Shown one piece after another: positions 27,136 to 39,973 of a stretch of DNA of 64,000 nt. The notes under the pieces are model-generated. The model did not search any database and had not been told where the DNA came from. It worked only from the letters and a program-made list of their open reading frames with translations. Within the stretch, counting starts at the first letter, position 1. Each line of letters starts with the position of its first letter. Source of the stretch: DASSKF01 sp035690725. Its GTDB lineage: Bacteria > Actinomycetota > Actinomycetes > Actinomycetales > Dermatophilaceae. Position numbers and translations under genes: made by a program. The stretch is from positions 1 to 64,000 of the forward strand of contig DASSKF010000117.1 in assembly GCA_035690725.1 (NCBI GenBank). Direction: 5' to 3'.

Positions 27136-28359
27136 ATGCCGGAAGCCGTCATCGTCTCCACCGCCCGCAGCCCGATCGGCCGTGCCTTCAAGGGGTCCCT
27201 CACCGAGGTCCGCCCCGACGACCTCGCCGCCACCATCGTCCAGGCGGCCCTCGACAAGGTGCCCGGCCTCGACCCCGCGCTGATCGACGACCTCTACCTC
27301 GGCTGCGCCGAGCCGTGGGGCGAGCACGGGCAGAACATGGCCCGCGTCGTCGCGACGCTGTGCGGCCTCGACCACGTGCCGGCCTCCACCGTCAACCGCT
27401 TCTGCGCCTCCTCGGTGCAGACCACCCGGATGGCGTTCCACGCGATCCGCGCCGGCGAGGGCGACGTCTTCATCAGCGGCGGCGTCGAGTGCGTGTCCCG
27501 CTACGTCGACTTCTCCGGCGCCGGCGGGTCGAAGAAGGACTGGCAGAACCCGCGGTTCGCGGACTCCCAGGCCCGCAGCGCCGACATCGCGAAGGACAAC
27601 ACCACCTGGACCGACCCGCGCGAGGACGGCCTGCTGCCGGACATCTACCTCGCCATGGGCCAGACGGCGGAGAACGTCGCCACCTCCCGGGGCGTCTCCC
27701 GCCAGCGCCAGGACGAGTGGGGCGTCAGCAGCCAGAACCGTGCCGAGAAGGCCATCGCCGATGGCTTCTTCGCCCGCGAGATCACGCCGGTCACCACGCC
27801 GGACGGCACCGTCGTCTCGGCCGACGACGGTCCCCGCGCGGGGGTGACCTACGAGAAGGTCTCCACCCTGCAGCCGGTCTTCCGCGAGCAGGGCACGGTC
27901 ACCGCCGGCAACTGCTGCCCGCTCAACGACGGGGCCGCCGCACTGGTGGTCATGAGCGACACCAGGGCCAGCGAGCTCGGGCTCACCCCGATCGCCCGGG
28001 TGATCTCCACCGGCGTCTCCGCGCTCTCACCGGAGGTCATGGGGCTGGGTCCCGTGGCGGCCTCCCGCCAGGCGCTGGAGCGGGCCGGCATGACGATCGA
28101 CGACATGGACCTCTACGAGATCAACGAGGCCTTCGCCGCGCAGGTGCTGCCCAGCGCCGACGACCTCGGCATGGACGTCGACAAGCTCAACGTCCACGGC
28201 GGCGCCATCGCCCTCGGGCACCCGTTCGGCATGACCGGCGCCCGCATCACGACCACCCTGCTCAACGGACTGCAGACCCGCGACGGCGAGCTCGGGCTGG
28301 AGACGATGTGCGTCGGTGGCGGTCAGGGCATGGCCATCATCTACGAGCGCCTGAGCTGA
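27136..28359 (+). CDS. Acetyl-CoA C-acyltransferase (thiolase)
   Basis: This 407-residue thiolase catalyses reversible cleavage or condensation of 3-ketoacyl-CoA. The nucleophilic Cys is C90 in NRFCASSVQ. NEAFA, GGAIALGHPFGMTGAR and the C-terminal CVGGGQGMA complete the active site. Whether it serves beta-oxidation or acetoacetyl-CoA synthesis cannot be told, because no hydratase or dehydrogenase gene is adjacent. The ATG follows AGGA after the SGNH hydrolase gene, so both are probably one transcript. A long hairpin structure follows its stop. Confidence 0.94.
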   Translation: MPEAVIVSTARSPIGRAFKGSLTEVRPDDLAATIVQAALDKVPGLDPALIDDLYLGCAEPWGEHGQNMARVVATLCGLDHVPASTVNRFCASSVQTTRMAFHAIRAGEGDVFISGGVECVSRYVDFSGAGGSKKDWQNPRFADSQARSADIAKDNTTWTDPREDGLLPDIYLAMGQTAENVATSRGVSRQRQDEWGVSSQNRAEKAIADGFFAREITPVTTPDGTVVSADDGPRAGVTYEKVSTLQPVFREQGTVTAGNCCPLNDGAAALVVMSDTRASELGLTPIARVISTGVSALSPEVMGLGPVAASRQALERAGMTIDDMDLYEINEAFAAQVLPSADDLGMDVDKLNVHGGAIALGHPFGMTGARITTTLLNGLQTRDGELGLETMCVGGGQGMAIIYERLS

Positions 28360-28370
28360 CCCCTCCCCCT

Positions 28371-28443
28371 CGACCGGACACGCGTCCGGCGAGCGATCTC
28401 GCACGTCGTTGCCGAGTGCGCTCTCGCAAGCCGTGTCCGGTCG
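28371..28443. terminator. Long inverted repeat between convergent genes, probable bidirectional terminator
   Basis: Perfect 12-bp arms CGACCGGACACG (28371-28382) and CGTGTCCGGTCG (28432-28443) enclose a region with further pairing (GCGAG with CTCGC, GCAC with GTGC). It lies 11 bp after the thiolase stop and 25 bp before the end of the convergent small gene. There is no T-run, as is common in actinobacteria. Confidence 0.75.
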
Positions 28444-28468
28444 GCTCGGGGATGACCTCGGTATGCCG

Positions 28469-28792
28469 TCAGGGCAGCTCGCGCCGCACCCTCGCCAGCT
28501 CCTCGGTGAGCCTGGCGGCCGGCACGGCGTCGGCCAGGCACACGTCGTAGAGCACGACCCGCAGCTGGTCCATCAGCGTCGCCGGCCCCAGGTCGGGCAC
28601 CACGCCTTCCCGCGCATCGGCAGGAAAGTCCCGAGGTCGGTGGTCGGGGGTGGCCGCGTCGGCGAGGTGCTGGGCCAGGGTGCGGACGCGGTCGGCACAC
28701 CCCTCCGCTGTGTGGAGGGGCAGCTGGCGCCAGCGGCGCTCGATCCGGTCGAGCTCGACCGCGACGTCGTCCGGCACCGGGGAGGCGGGCAC
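28469..28792 (-). CDS. Small hypothetical protein
   Basis: I do not recognise this 107-residue protein. It is charged, largely helical, without signal or membrane segment and without cysteine pairs, and has a Leu-rich C-terminal half (TLMDQLRVVLYDVCLADAV, ending in RLTEELARVRREL). It begins 9 bp after the stop of the Bax-inhibitor-like gene on the same strand, with GGCGCAG before a GTG start, so the two are probably co-transcribed. It may regulate or partner that membrane protein, but nothing in the sequence shows this. Confidence 0.65.
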   Translation of the reverse strand: MPASPVPDDVAVELDRIERRWRQLPLHTAEGCADRVRTLAQHLADAATPDHRPRDFPADAREGVVPDLGPATLMDQLRVVLYDVCLADAVPAARLTEELARVRRELP

Positions 28793-28801
28793 CTGCGCCG
28801 G

Positions 28802-29692
28802 TCAGTCCCGGCGCAGCGCGAACAACCGCAGGAACTCGATGTAGAGCCAGACCAGCGACACGATCAGCCCGTGGGCGAGCAGCCAGGAGTACTTCTCCGG
28901 GACCTCCATCGCGACCGCCCGGTCGACGGTGTCGAAGTCGATCGCCAGTGAGTAGGCGGCCAGGGCGATGCCGACCAGGCAGATGATCCAGCCGAACTGC
29001 GTCCCGACGATCCCCCAGCCGCCGCCGGTGCCGAAGCCCCAGGCGGCGACGAGGTTGACGATGCCGAACAGCAGGTAGCCCATGATCGCCATGCCGAAGA
29101 TCCGGCGGGTCCGGCTGGTGACCTTGACGAACCCGACCTTCCAGCCGATGAACATGCCGACGAAGGTGACGAGCGTGGCGACCACGGCCTGGCCGACGAC
29201 ACCGTCCCACGCGGTCTCGAACACCTTGCTGATCGCGCCGACGAACACGCCCTCCAGGGCCGCGTAGCCGATGATGAGCGGGACGCTGATCGTCTTCTTG
29301 AAGGCGATCACGAATCCGAGTGCGAGGCCGGCGAGCATGCCGATGCCGAACAGGGGCAGTGCGAGCGCCGGCTGGAGCTCGACCGCGTACCACGAGGCGG
29401 CGGCGAGGGCGAGGACCAGGGTGAACAGCCCCAGCGTCTTCATCACGACGTCGTCGAGGGTCACCCGCCCCATCTGGGTGCGGCTGGCGGCGTCACCGCT
29501 GTAGAGGGCCTCGAGCTGGTCGGCGCTCATGTTGCGCTGCTGGGCGCCCGCCGTGCCGGCGGCCGCGGGACCGCCCGGGCCCATCGGCTGCCCACCGCGG
29601 GACTGCCCGGCCCGGGGCGCGGGGCCGAAGCCCGCGTAGCCGCCCCGGCTGAGCTGGTTGTTGATCCGGTTGAACACCGGGTTGCTGGCCAT
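28802..29692 (-). CDS. Bax inhibitor-1/YccA family membrane protein
   Basis: This 296-residue protein has a Gly/Pro/Gln-rich cytoplasmic N-terminus of about 75 residues and then seven hydrophobic segments, starting with FTLVLALAAASWYAVEL. Motifs such as AYSLAIDFDTVDRAV near the C-terminal third match the actinobacterial branch. Homologues include calcium-leak channels, but the bacterial role is unclear. The ATG at 29692 has GGAGG upstream and skips an unlikely 32-residue extension. A small unknown gene follows after 9 bp. Confidence 0.9.
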   Translation of the reverse strand: MASNPVFNRINNQLSRGGYAGFGPAPRAGQSRGGQPMGPGGPAAAGTAGAQQRNMSADQLEALYSGDAASRTQMGRVTLDDVVMKTLGLFTLVLALAAASWYAVELQPALALPLFGIGMLAGLALGFVIAFKKTISVPLIIGYAALEGVFVGAISKVFETAWDGVVGQAVVATLVTFVGMFIGWKVGFVKVTSRTRRIFGMAIMGYLLFGIVNLVAAWGFGTGGGWGIVGTQFGWIICLVGIALAAYSLAIDFDTVDRAVAMEVPEKYSWLLAHGLIVSLVWLYIEFLRLFALRRD

Positions 29693-29865
29693 GGGCGTCG
29701 TCCTCCAGACGTCGTCAACCTGCGGGCGCGCTCCCGCCCTGTCAACAGGGTAAAGGCGAAACCCGGCGCGGAAGTTCCCGATCCGCACCGGCGTGACCCG
29801 ATCGTGCCGTGCAGCACCATCCGTGCAGCCCCATGGCGGTGGGCCGTGGCCACCGCGCGACCTCG

Positions 29866-29939
29866 TGCCCCCGACGGGAGTCGAACCCGCACTGCAGCCA
29901 TTTTAAGTGGCCCGCCTCTGCCGGTTGGGCTACGGGGAC
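29866..29939 (-). tRNA. tRNA with UAA anticodon (nominally tRNA-Leu), short variable arm
   Basis: A 74-base cloverleaf reads on the minus strand. The 7-bp acceptor pairs GTCCCCG with CGGGGGC, the anticodon stem is GGCCA/TGGCT around the loop CTTAAAA, and the T arm GCGGG-TTCGACT-CCCGT is standard. The anticodon is TAA (UAA, reading the leucine codon UUA) and the discriminator base is A; CCA is not encoded. Bacterial tRNA-Leu normally has a long variable arm, whereas this one has only five bases (GCAGT). The identity is therefore nominal. Confidence 0.85.
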
Positions 29940-29989
29940 GGCGACAGGCTACCGGGCCCCGACCGTCGGGCCCTCATCGTCGGGCCGGC

Positions 29990-30844
29990 TCACAGCCGGG
30001 CGATGACGGCGTCGAGCATCTCCTCGGTGAGCTTGCCGGTGAAGGTGTTCTGCTGGCTGACGTGGTAGCTCCCGAGCAGCCGCACCGGCCGTCCCGCACC
30101 GGTGGCCAGCTCGGCCTCCGCGCCGTGCCCGAACCTGGGCTTCGGTCGCGGCACCTGCCAGCCGAGCCGGCGGGCCGCGGCCAGGGCGGCGTCCCAGCCG
30201 ATCGACCCCAGCGCGAGCACCGACCGCAGGCTCGGTGCGGCCAGCTGCAGGTCCCGGTCCAGCCAGGAGCCACAGGTCGCCTTCTCCTCCGTGGTGGGCT
30301 TGTTGGCCGGTGGGGCACAGCGCACCGCCGCCACGATCCGTATGCCGTGCAGCTGCAGGCCGTCGCCGCTCGCCCAGCTCTCCGGCTGGCTCGCGTAGCC
30401 CGCGCGGTGCAGGGCCGCATAGATCCAGTCCCCGCTGCGGTCGCCGGTGAACATCCGGCCGGTCCGGTTGGTGCCGTTCGCGGCGGGAGCGAGGCCGACC
30501 ACGAGCACCTCCGCCTCGGGGTCGCCGAAGCCGGGACCCGGCCGGCCCCAGTAGGGCTGGTCGGCGAACGAGGCCCGCCGGCCGCTGATGGCCACGTCCT
30601 CGCGCCAGCGGACCAGCCGGGGACAGGCCCGGCACACGCTGACCCGGGCATCGAGCTCGTGGACGTCATCGGTGCCCCGGGCGAGCCGGTCCACCTGCTC
30701 GGCCGTCCGGGCGACCGGCGTGTCGGCGGTCGCGGGGTCCCCCGGCCAGCCCGTTCCCGGGGGCACCGGGGAGACGAAGGGCCGGCCGGTGACGGGGTGC
30801 GGGAGCGCCGGCGCCGGTTCCCGATCGGGTACCCGAGAGGTCAT
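29990..30844 (-). CDS. Family 5 uracil-DNA glycosylase (UdgB-like, iron-sulfur)
   Basis: This 284-residue DNA repair enzyme removes uracil and some deaminated purines. Motif 1 reads [19 protein letters not shown], the family 5 form lacking the usual acidic catalytic residue; motif 3 lies in [17 protein letters not shown] with two later cysteines (VRCAPP, ATCGSW) would bind a 4Fe-4S cluster. The N-terminal 60 residues are Pro-rich and poorly conserved. The ATG at 30844 is used; a TTG at 30856 overlaps the ppx stop. It is the last gene of the coupled operon that begins at eno or above. Confidence 0.9.
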   Translation of the reverse strand: MTSRVPDREPAPALPHPVTGRPFVSPVPPGTGWPGDPATADTPVARTAEQVDRLARGTDDVHELDARVSVCRACPRLVRWREDVAISGRRASFADQPYWGRPGPGFGDPEAEVLVVGLAPAANGTNRTGRMFTGDRSGDWIYAALHRAGYASQPESWASGDGLQLHGIRIVAAVRCAPPANKPTTEEKATCGSWLDRDLQLAAPSLRSVLALGSIGWDAALAAARRLGWQVPRPKPRFGHGAEAELATGAGRPVRLLGSYHVSQQNTFTGKLTEEMLDAVIARL

Positions 30845-30852
30845 GGGCCTGC

Positions 30853-31824
30853 TCAACCGATCGACAGCGCGATGCCGTCGAGGATGTCGTGCTCGGAGGT
30901 GACGAGGACGGCCCGCGGGTTCACCGCGGTGACCTGCTCGACGATGCGGCGCCAGACGAGGGCTCCGCCGCCGATGACGTCCACCCGTCCCGGGTGCATG
31001 AACGGCAGCGCCGCGCGCTGCTCGTGGGACATCTCGAGCAGGTCGCTGCAGGCCGCGAGCGTGTCCTCCGCCGACAGCCGGGCCCCGTGGATGCGGGCCG
31101 GGTCATAGGTGGGCAGGCGCAGGGCGTGGGCGGTGATGGTGGTCACCGAGCCGGCGAGACCGACCAGCGCGGCCAGGCCGTCCAGCCCCACGTCCTCCGC
31201 GGCGCGGGCGATCGCGGCGTCGACGTCCCGGGTGGCGGCCGCGACCTCGGCGTCGGTGGGCGGGTCGGTGTGCAGGTGCCGCTCGGTCATCCGCACCGAG
31301 CCGATGTCGACGGAGCGGGCGCGCTCGACCCGGTTCGTGCCGCGGACGAACTCGGTCGAGCCGCCGCCGAGGTCGACGACGAGGTACGGACCGGGAGTCC
31401 TCTCCTGCCGCAGCTCCTCGGTCGCGCCGCGGAAGGACAGTGCCGCCTCCTCGTCGCCGGTCACCACCTCGGGCGTGACGTCGAAGTCCCCGAAGGCGTC
31501 CCGCACCCCGGCGACGAACTCGTCGGCGTTGCTGGCGTCCCGGGAGGCGGAGGTGGCGACGAAACGGACTCGCTCGGCGCCGAGCGCACGGCACTGCTCG
31601 GCATACTCCTCGGCGCGGGCGAGGGTGCGGGCCAGGGCCTCGGGCGCGATGCTCCCGGTGCGGTCGATGCCCTGGCCCAGGCGCACGATCTCCATCCGGC
31701 GCACCACGTCGTGGATCCGGGAGGAGTCTGACCCGTCTCGGGGCTCCTGCGACGTCACCCCGACGTCCGCGACGAGCAGGCGGATGGAGTTGGTGCCGCA
31801 GTCCACGGCGGCGACCCGGCTCAC
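30853..31824 (-). CDS. ppx: Exopolyphosphatase / guanosine pentaphosphate phosphatase (Ppx/GppA)
   Basis: This 323-residue enzyme of the ASKHA fold hydrolyses terminal phosphates of polyphosphate or pppGpp. The phosphate-1 loop is [12 protein letters not shown] (residues 6-17), the phosphate-2 loop [11 protein letters not shown], and a late [11 protein letters not shown] also belongs to the family. The length matches short actinobacterial Ppx proteins. The GTG start overlaps the DUF501 stop by 4 bp, a tight coupling conserved in this lineage. Confidence 0.93.
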   Translation of the reverse strand: MSRVAAVDCGTNSIRLLVADVGVTSQEPRDGSDSSRIHDVVRRMEIVRLGQGIDRTGSIAPEALARTLARAEEYAEQCRALGAERVRFVATSASRDASNADEFVAGVRDAFGDFDVTPEVVTGDEEAALSFRGATEELRQERTPGPYLVVDLGGGSTEFVRGTNRVERARSVDIGSVRMTERHLHTDPPTDAEVAAATRDVDAAIARAAEDVGLDGLAALVGLAGSVTTITAHALRLPTYDPARIHGARLSAEDTLAACSDLLEMSHEQRAALPFMHPGRVDVIGGGALVWRRIVEQVTAVNPRAVLVTSEHDILDGIALSIG

Positions 31825-32336
31825 CCGTCCTCCTCGACGTCGCTCACGCAGGGTCCCTGCGCCCACCAGTCGGGCAGGGCGGCGAGCGCCTCGTCGCCGA
31901 GCGGGTTGACGCCGGCACCGGCGGCGAGGGCGTGGGCCACGAGCACGTGCAGGCACTTCACCCGGGTGGGCATGCCCCCGGCCGACGTGCCCTCGATCTC
32001 CGGCACCGCGCCCAGCTCGCCCCGGCGCCGCAGGTAGTTCTCGTGCGCGTCGGCATACCGCTGCGCCAGCTCAGGATCCGCAGCGAGCCGCTCGGTCATC
32101 TCCCGCATCGTCCCCTGCGACTCGAGCGTGCTGACCGCCCCGGTGAGCCGGGGGCAGGTGGCGTAGTAGGTGGTGGGGAACGGCGTGCCGTCGGGCAGTC
32201 GTGGGCGGGTGCGGAGCACGTCCGGCAACCCGCACGGGCACCGGTGCGCGACGGCGGCGACACCACGAACCGGGCGGCCGAGCTGTTCGTGGGCAGCCGC
32301 GAGGTCGGCCGCGCTGGGCGGGCCCTCGTCGCTCAC
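31821..32336 (-). CDS. DUF501 protein
   Basis: This 171-residue conserved actinobacterial protein belongs to DUF501. The core HRCPCGLPDVLRTRPRLPDG near residues 33-52 contains the typical C-x-C-G and is followed by TPFPTTYYATCPRL and MPTRVKCLHVLVAHALA, which may bind a metal. The function is unknown. It is always found near eno, ftsB/divIC and ppx, as here. The GTG start overlaps the stop of the ftsB-like gene by 4 bp, and its own stop overlaps the ppx start. Confidence 0.9.
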   Translation of the reverse strand: MSDEGPPSAADLAAAHEQLGRPVRGVAAVAHRCPCGLPDVLRTRPRLPDGTPFPTTYYATCPRLTGAVSTLESQGTMREMTERLAADPELAQRYADAHENYLRRRGELGAVPEIEGTSAGGMPTRVKCLHVLVAHALAAGAGVNPLGDEALAALPDWWAQGPCVSDVEEDG

Positions 32337-33025
32337 TTGCCGTCGTCGTCCCGGATCGGCGGGAGGGGCTTGCTCGGCTTCGGGTCGACCGGCTCGACCT
32401 TCTTCGGCTGGGTGGCGGCCTGCTGTGCCGCCCCCTCGTCGGCCACCTGCACGGACGTCCAGACCTGGGCGTACCAGGGCCGGTGGTGCTGGGTGGAGCG
32501 GGAGACCTCGGCCACTCCCCGCTCCCCGGTGGAGGCGGCGCGCTTCCCGCGGTCGTCGATGACGGTGTAGGCCTTCTCGCCGGGGTAGACGAACTTCAGC
32601 CGCTCGCGGGCCTGCTGCTCGACGTAGTGCGGGTCCTCCCACCGCTGCCGTTGCTGCTCGAGGTCGGCCACGTGCTGCTTCTGGTGGTCGATCTTCTCGC
32701 GGAGGGCCGAGACCTCGCCGCGCTGCTGCAGGTAGGAGTGGATCGTCGGCACGAGCGTGATCGACAGGATCACCAGGATCCCGACGAGGATCGCCAGCCG
32801 CAGCGGCGAGATGCTCGGCCGTCCGGACACCGTGCGCTGCGCTCCCGAGGCGCTGGGTCGCCGGGACGGGCCCGAGCCGCCCCGCCCGGCCCGGCTGCGC
32901 CGGCTGGACGGCCGGGTGTCGGTGCCGGGCCTCGAGGAGGACGCGCGGCGGGTCGTCGACGAGCGCGCGGGACCGCTCCTGCCGCGGGGGGCCTGCGCGC
33001 CCGAGGGACGCCGGGTGGACGGCAT
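32333..33025 (-). CDS. ftsB: FtsB/DivIC-like septum formation initiator
   Basis: This 230-residue division protein would join FtsQ and FtsL at the septum. The first 70 residues are basic and Ser/Arg-rich and cytoplasmic. A single membrane helix spans about residues 76-94, a coiled coil lies at 98-128, and DPHYVEQQARERLKFVYPGE (131-150) is the conserved family motif. A charged extracytoplasmic tail of about 70 residues follows, longer than in E. coli FtsB. The ATG at 33025 lies 7 bp after the enolase stop. Confidence 0.92.
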   Translation of the reverse strand: MPSTRRPSGAQAPRGRSGPARSSTTRRASSSRPGTDTRPSSRRSRAGRGGSGPSRRPSASGAQRTVSGRPSISPLRLAILVGILVILSITLVPTIHSYLQQRGEVSALREKIDHQKQHVADLEQQRQRWEDPHYVEQQARERLKFVYPGEKAYTVIDDRGKRAASTGERGVAEVSRSTQHHRPWYAQVWTSVQVADEGAAQQAATQPKKVEPVDPKPSKPLPPIRDDDGK

Positions 33026-33032
33026 CGGCCGG

Positions 33033-34468
<1,436 letters not shown>

Positions 34469-34549
34469 CTGTCCGGACCGACCCGCCCGCACCGGTATGC
34501 CGGGCACGCGCCGACCGTGTCCTCCCACCGTCGCGCCGTGGTCGCCGAG

Positions 34550-35527
34550 TCAGGGGGTGGCGCCGAAGGAGCGCTCCAGGGTGCGCAGCGCCTCCCGCAG
34601 GGCCGCGCCCGGGTCGGCGCCCTGTCGCCGCGCCTCGAGGACGAGGGCCAGCAGCTGCCCACCGACGGTCTCGTCGCCGGCGGCCTCCTCGAGCAGGTCC
34701 GCCCGCCCGGCCCGCTCGAGGCGGGAGGCGACCTTGACCGCCCGCGCGAGGGGCGGCATACCTGCCGGGATGCCGTCGAACGGCGAGGTGCGGCCGGGCT
34801 TCTCGGCGGCCTTGATCTGCTCCCAGTTGGCCGACACCTGCTCGGCGGTCGCGGCGTCGACGTCGGCGAAGACGTGCGGGTGGCGCCGCACCAGCTTCTC
34901 GACGATCCCGGCGGCGACGTCGTCGATCGTGAACGGCGCCCGCCGGTCCTCCTCGCCCACGCGGGACTGGAAGGCCACCTGCAGCAGCAGGTCGCCGAGC
35001 TCCTCGACCATGTGCCCGCGGTCGCCGGACTCGATCGCCTCGACCGCCTCGTGGGCCTCCTCGAGCAGGTAGGGCACGAGGCTCTCGTGCGTCTGCTCGG
35101 CGTCCCAGGGGCAGCCGCCCGGCGAACGGAGCCGGTCCATGACGGCGACGAGGTCGAGCAGGCGCCCGCCGGGCACGTCCCAGGACCCGACGAGCACCTC
35201 CACCTCCGGGGGCTCCTGCCGGCGGGTCACCTCGGTCGCCAGGGCGTCCGTGAGCCCGGGGTCGCCGTCCGGGGACCCGATCCAGACGACCTCCCCGACT
35301 TCGGTCCGCGTGGCCCGGTCGACCAGGTCGCGGGCGAGGGTCGGTGCGGCTCCGGTGGCCAGCCGGGTGACGGGGACGCCGGCCTCGGTGAGGGCGGCGG
35401 GGAGGGGGTCGCCCGGGTCGGACGCGAACCGGTGGCCGGCGCGCTCGAGCGCCTGCCAGGCGTCGCGGCTCAGCAGCCCCGCGGGGACGCGCGGCGAGGT
35501 GAGCAACAGGGTGAGGCGGCCGGCCAC
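34550..35527 (-). CDS. mazG: Nucleoside triphosphate pyrophosphohydrolase MazG
   Basis: This 325-residue all-alpha NTP pyrophosphatase removes abnormal nucleotides. The catalytic domain starts near residue 107 (LLDLVAVMDRLRSPGGCPWD) and carries LLEEAHEAVEAI and EELGDLLLQVAF, whose Glu/Asp residues bind magnesium. The N-terminal 100 residues are a reduced form of the extra domain typical of actinobacterial MazG. The GTG start lies 7 bp after the SurA-like gene, so the two are co-transcribed. Confidence 0.93.
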   Translation of the reverse strand: MAGRLTLLLTSPRVPAGLLSRDAWQALERAGHRFASDPGDPLPAALTEAGVPVTRLATGAAPTLARDLVDRATRTEVGEVVWIGSPDGDPGLTDALATEVTRRQEPPEVEVLVGSWDVPGGRLLDLVAVMDRLRSPGGCPWDAEQTHESLVPYLLEEAHEAVEAIESGDRGHMVEELGDLLLQVAFQSRVGEEDRRAPFTIDDVAAGIVEKLVRRHPHVFADVDAATAEQVSANWEQIKAAEKPGRTSPFDGIPAGMPPLARAVKVASRLERAGRADLLEEAAGDETVGGQLLALVLEARRQGADPGAALREALRTLERSFGATP

Positions 35528-35534
35528 GCGGCGG

Positions 35535-36080
35535 CTACTGACCCGAGGTCGTGGACCCCGAGCTGGACTTCGAGGACGTCTTGATCCAGTTGGGCGGCTG
35601 CTGGCTGATGTTGCCGGTCTTCGGGTCGTAGTCGCCGTAGCGGGGGTTCACCGTGATGTCGGCATTCTTGAGCTGCTTCATGAACTGCTGGCCGACCTTC
35701 GGGTCCTGCTGCATCTGCTGGCGCACCACCTGCGTGGCCAGGGCCCGCCGGATCACCTCGACGGTCGCGGGCTTCGGGTCCTTGATGTGCAGCTGCCGGG
35801 TGAGGTACTGCTTCGCCTGGTCGGTCGAGACGCCCTGCCCCATCCGGGACGCCGCCTGCCGGGCGAAGTGTCCGACGACCAGCACCTCCAGCGTCGTCTC
35901 CGGCGTGGCCCCGGCAGCGGAGAGCTGGCCGGTCGCCTCCTGCAGGGTGGCCGTCGAGATCGCCTCGCCGTCCACGACGGCCGCGTTGCCCGGGTCGGCG
36001 GTGCCGCACGCGGTCAGGGCCAGGCCGGCCGCGAGCAGGGCAGCGGGCAGCGCCACGCGGGTCAGGCGAGGTGACGTCAC
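35535..36080 (-). CDS. SurA N-terminal-domain lipoprotein
   Basis: This 181-residue secreted lipoprotein has a hydrophobic signal (RVALPAALLAAGLALTAC) with lipobox LTAC and lipidated Cys25. It continues with a SurA-type chaperone N-terminal domain (AAVVDGEAISTATLQEATGQ). There is no PPIase domain. The C-terminus is Ser/Gly-rich. The GTG at 36080 was chosen to place the signal peptide at the start, with AGGAA upstream. The gene sits between mfd and mazG, an arrangement common in actinobacteria. A folding role outside the membrane is inferred. Confidence 0.9.
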   Translation of the reverse strand: MTSPRLTRVALPAALLAAGLALTACGTADPGNAAVVDGEAISTATLQEATGQLSAAGATPETTLEVLVVGHFARQAASRMGQGVSTDQAKQYLTRQLHIKDPKPATVEVIRRALATQVVRQQMQQDPKVGQQFMKQLKNADITVNPRYGDYDPKTGNISQQPPNWIKTSSKSSSGSTTSGQ

Positions 36081-36169
36081 GGTTTCCGGTTCCTTTCGTC
36101 GCACCACGTCGCGCTCCTGGCGGGTGGCCCCGGGCGCTGCGGGTCGCGGCCCATGCTAATGGGACCGGC

Positions 36170-39862
<3,693 letters not shown>

Positions 39863-39907
39863 GCGCAGGTGCTCCTCGTTGTCAGCGTGGTGTCGACAGC
39901 ACGAAAG

Positions 39908-39932
39908 CCCCTGCCCGAGCACTCGGGAGGGG
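39908..39932 (-). terminator. Probable terminator before mfd
   Basis: A hairpin of CCCCT and CCCGAG pairing with CTCGGG and AGGGG, with one bulged G and a two-base loop, lies downstream of the beta-helix gene on the minus strand. It is followed on that strand by CTTTC. It would separate the polysaccharide locus from mfd. Confidence 0.6.
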
Positions 39933-39973
39933 TGACCGGTCGATCCTACGCCGCCCGGTGCCGCGAGCCGCGC

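Noticed and set aside
24457..27441. A 994-codon gene covering cystathionine beta-synthase and beyond
   Set aside because: Only the last 460 codons match the enzyme; the rest runs antisense to the SGNH hydrolase.
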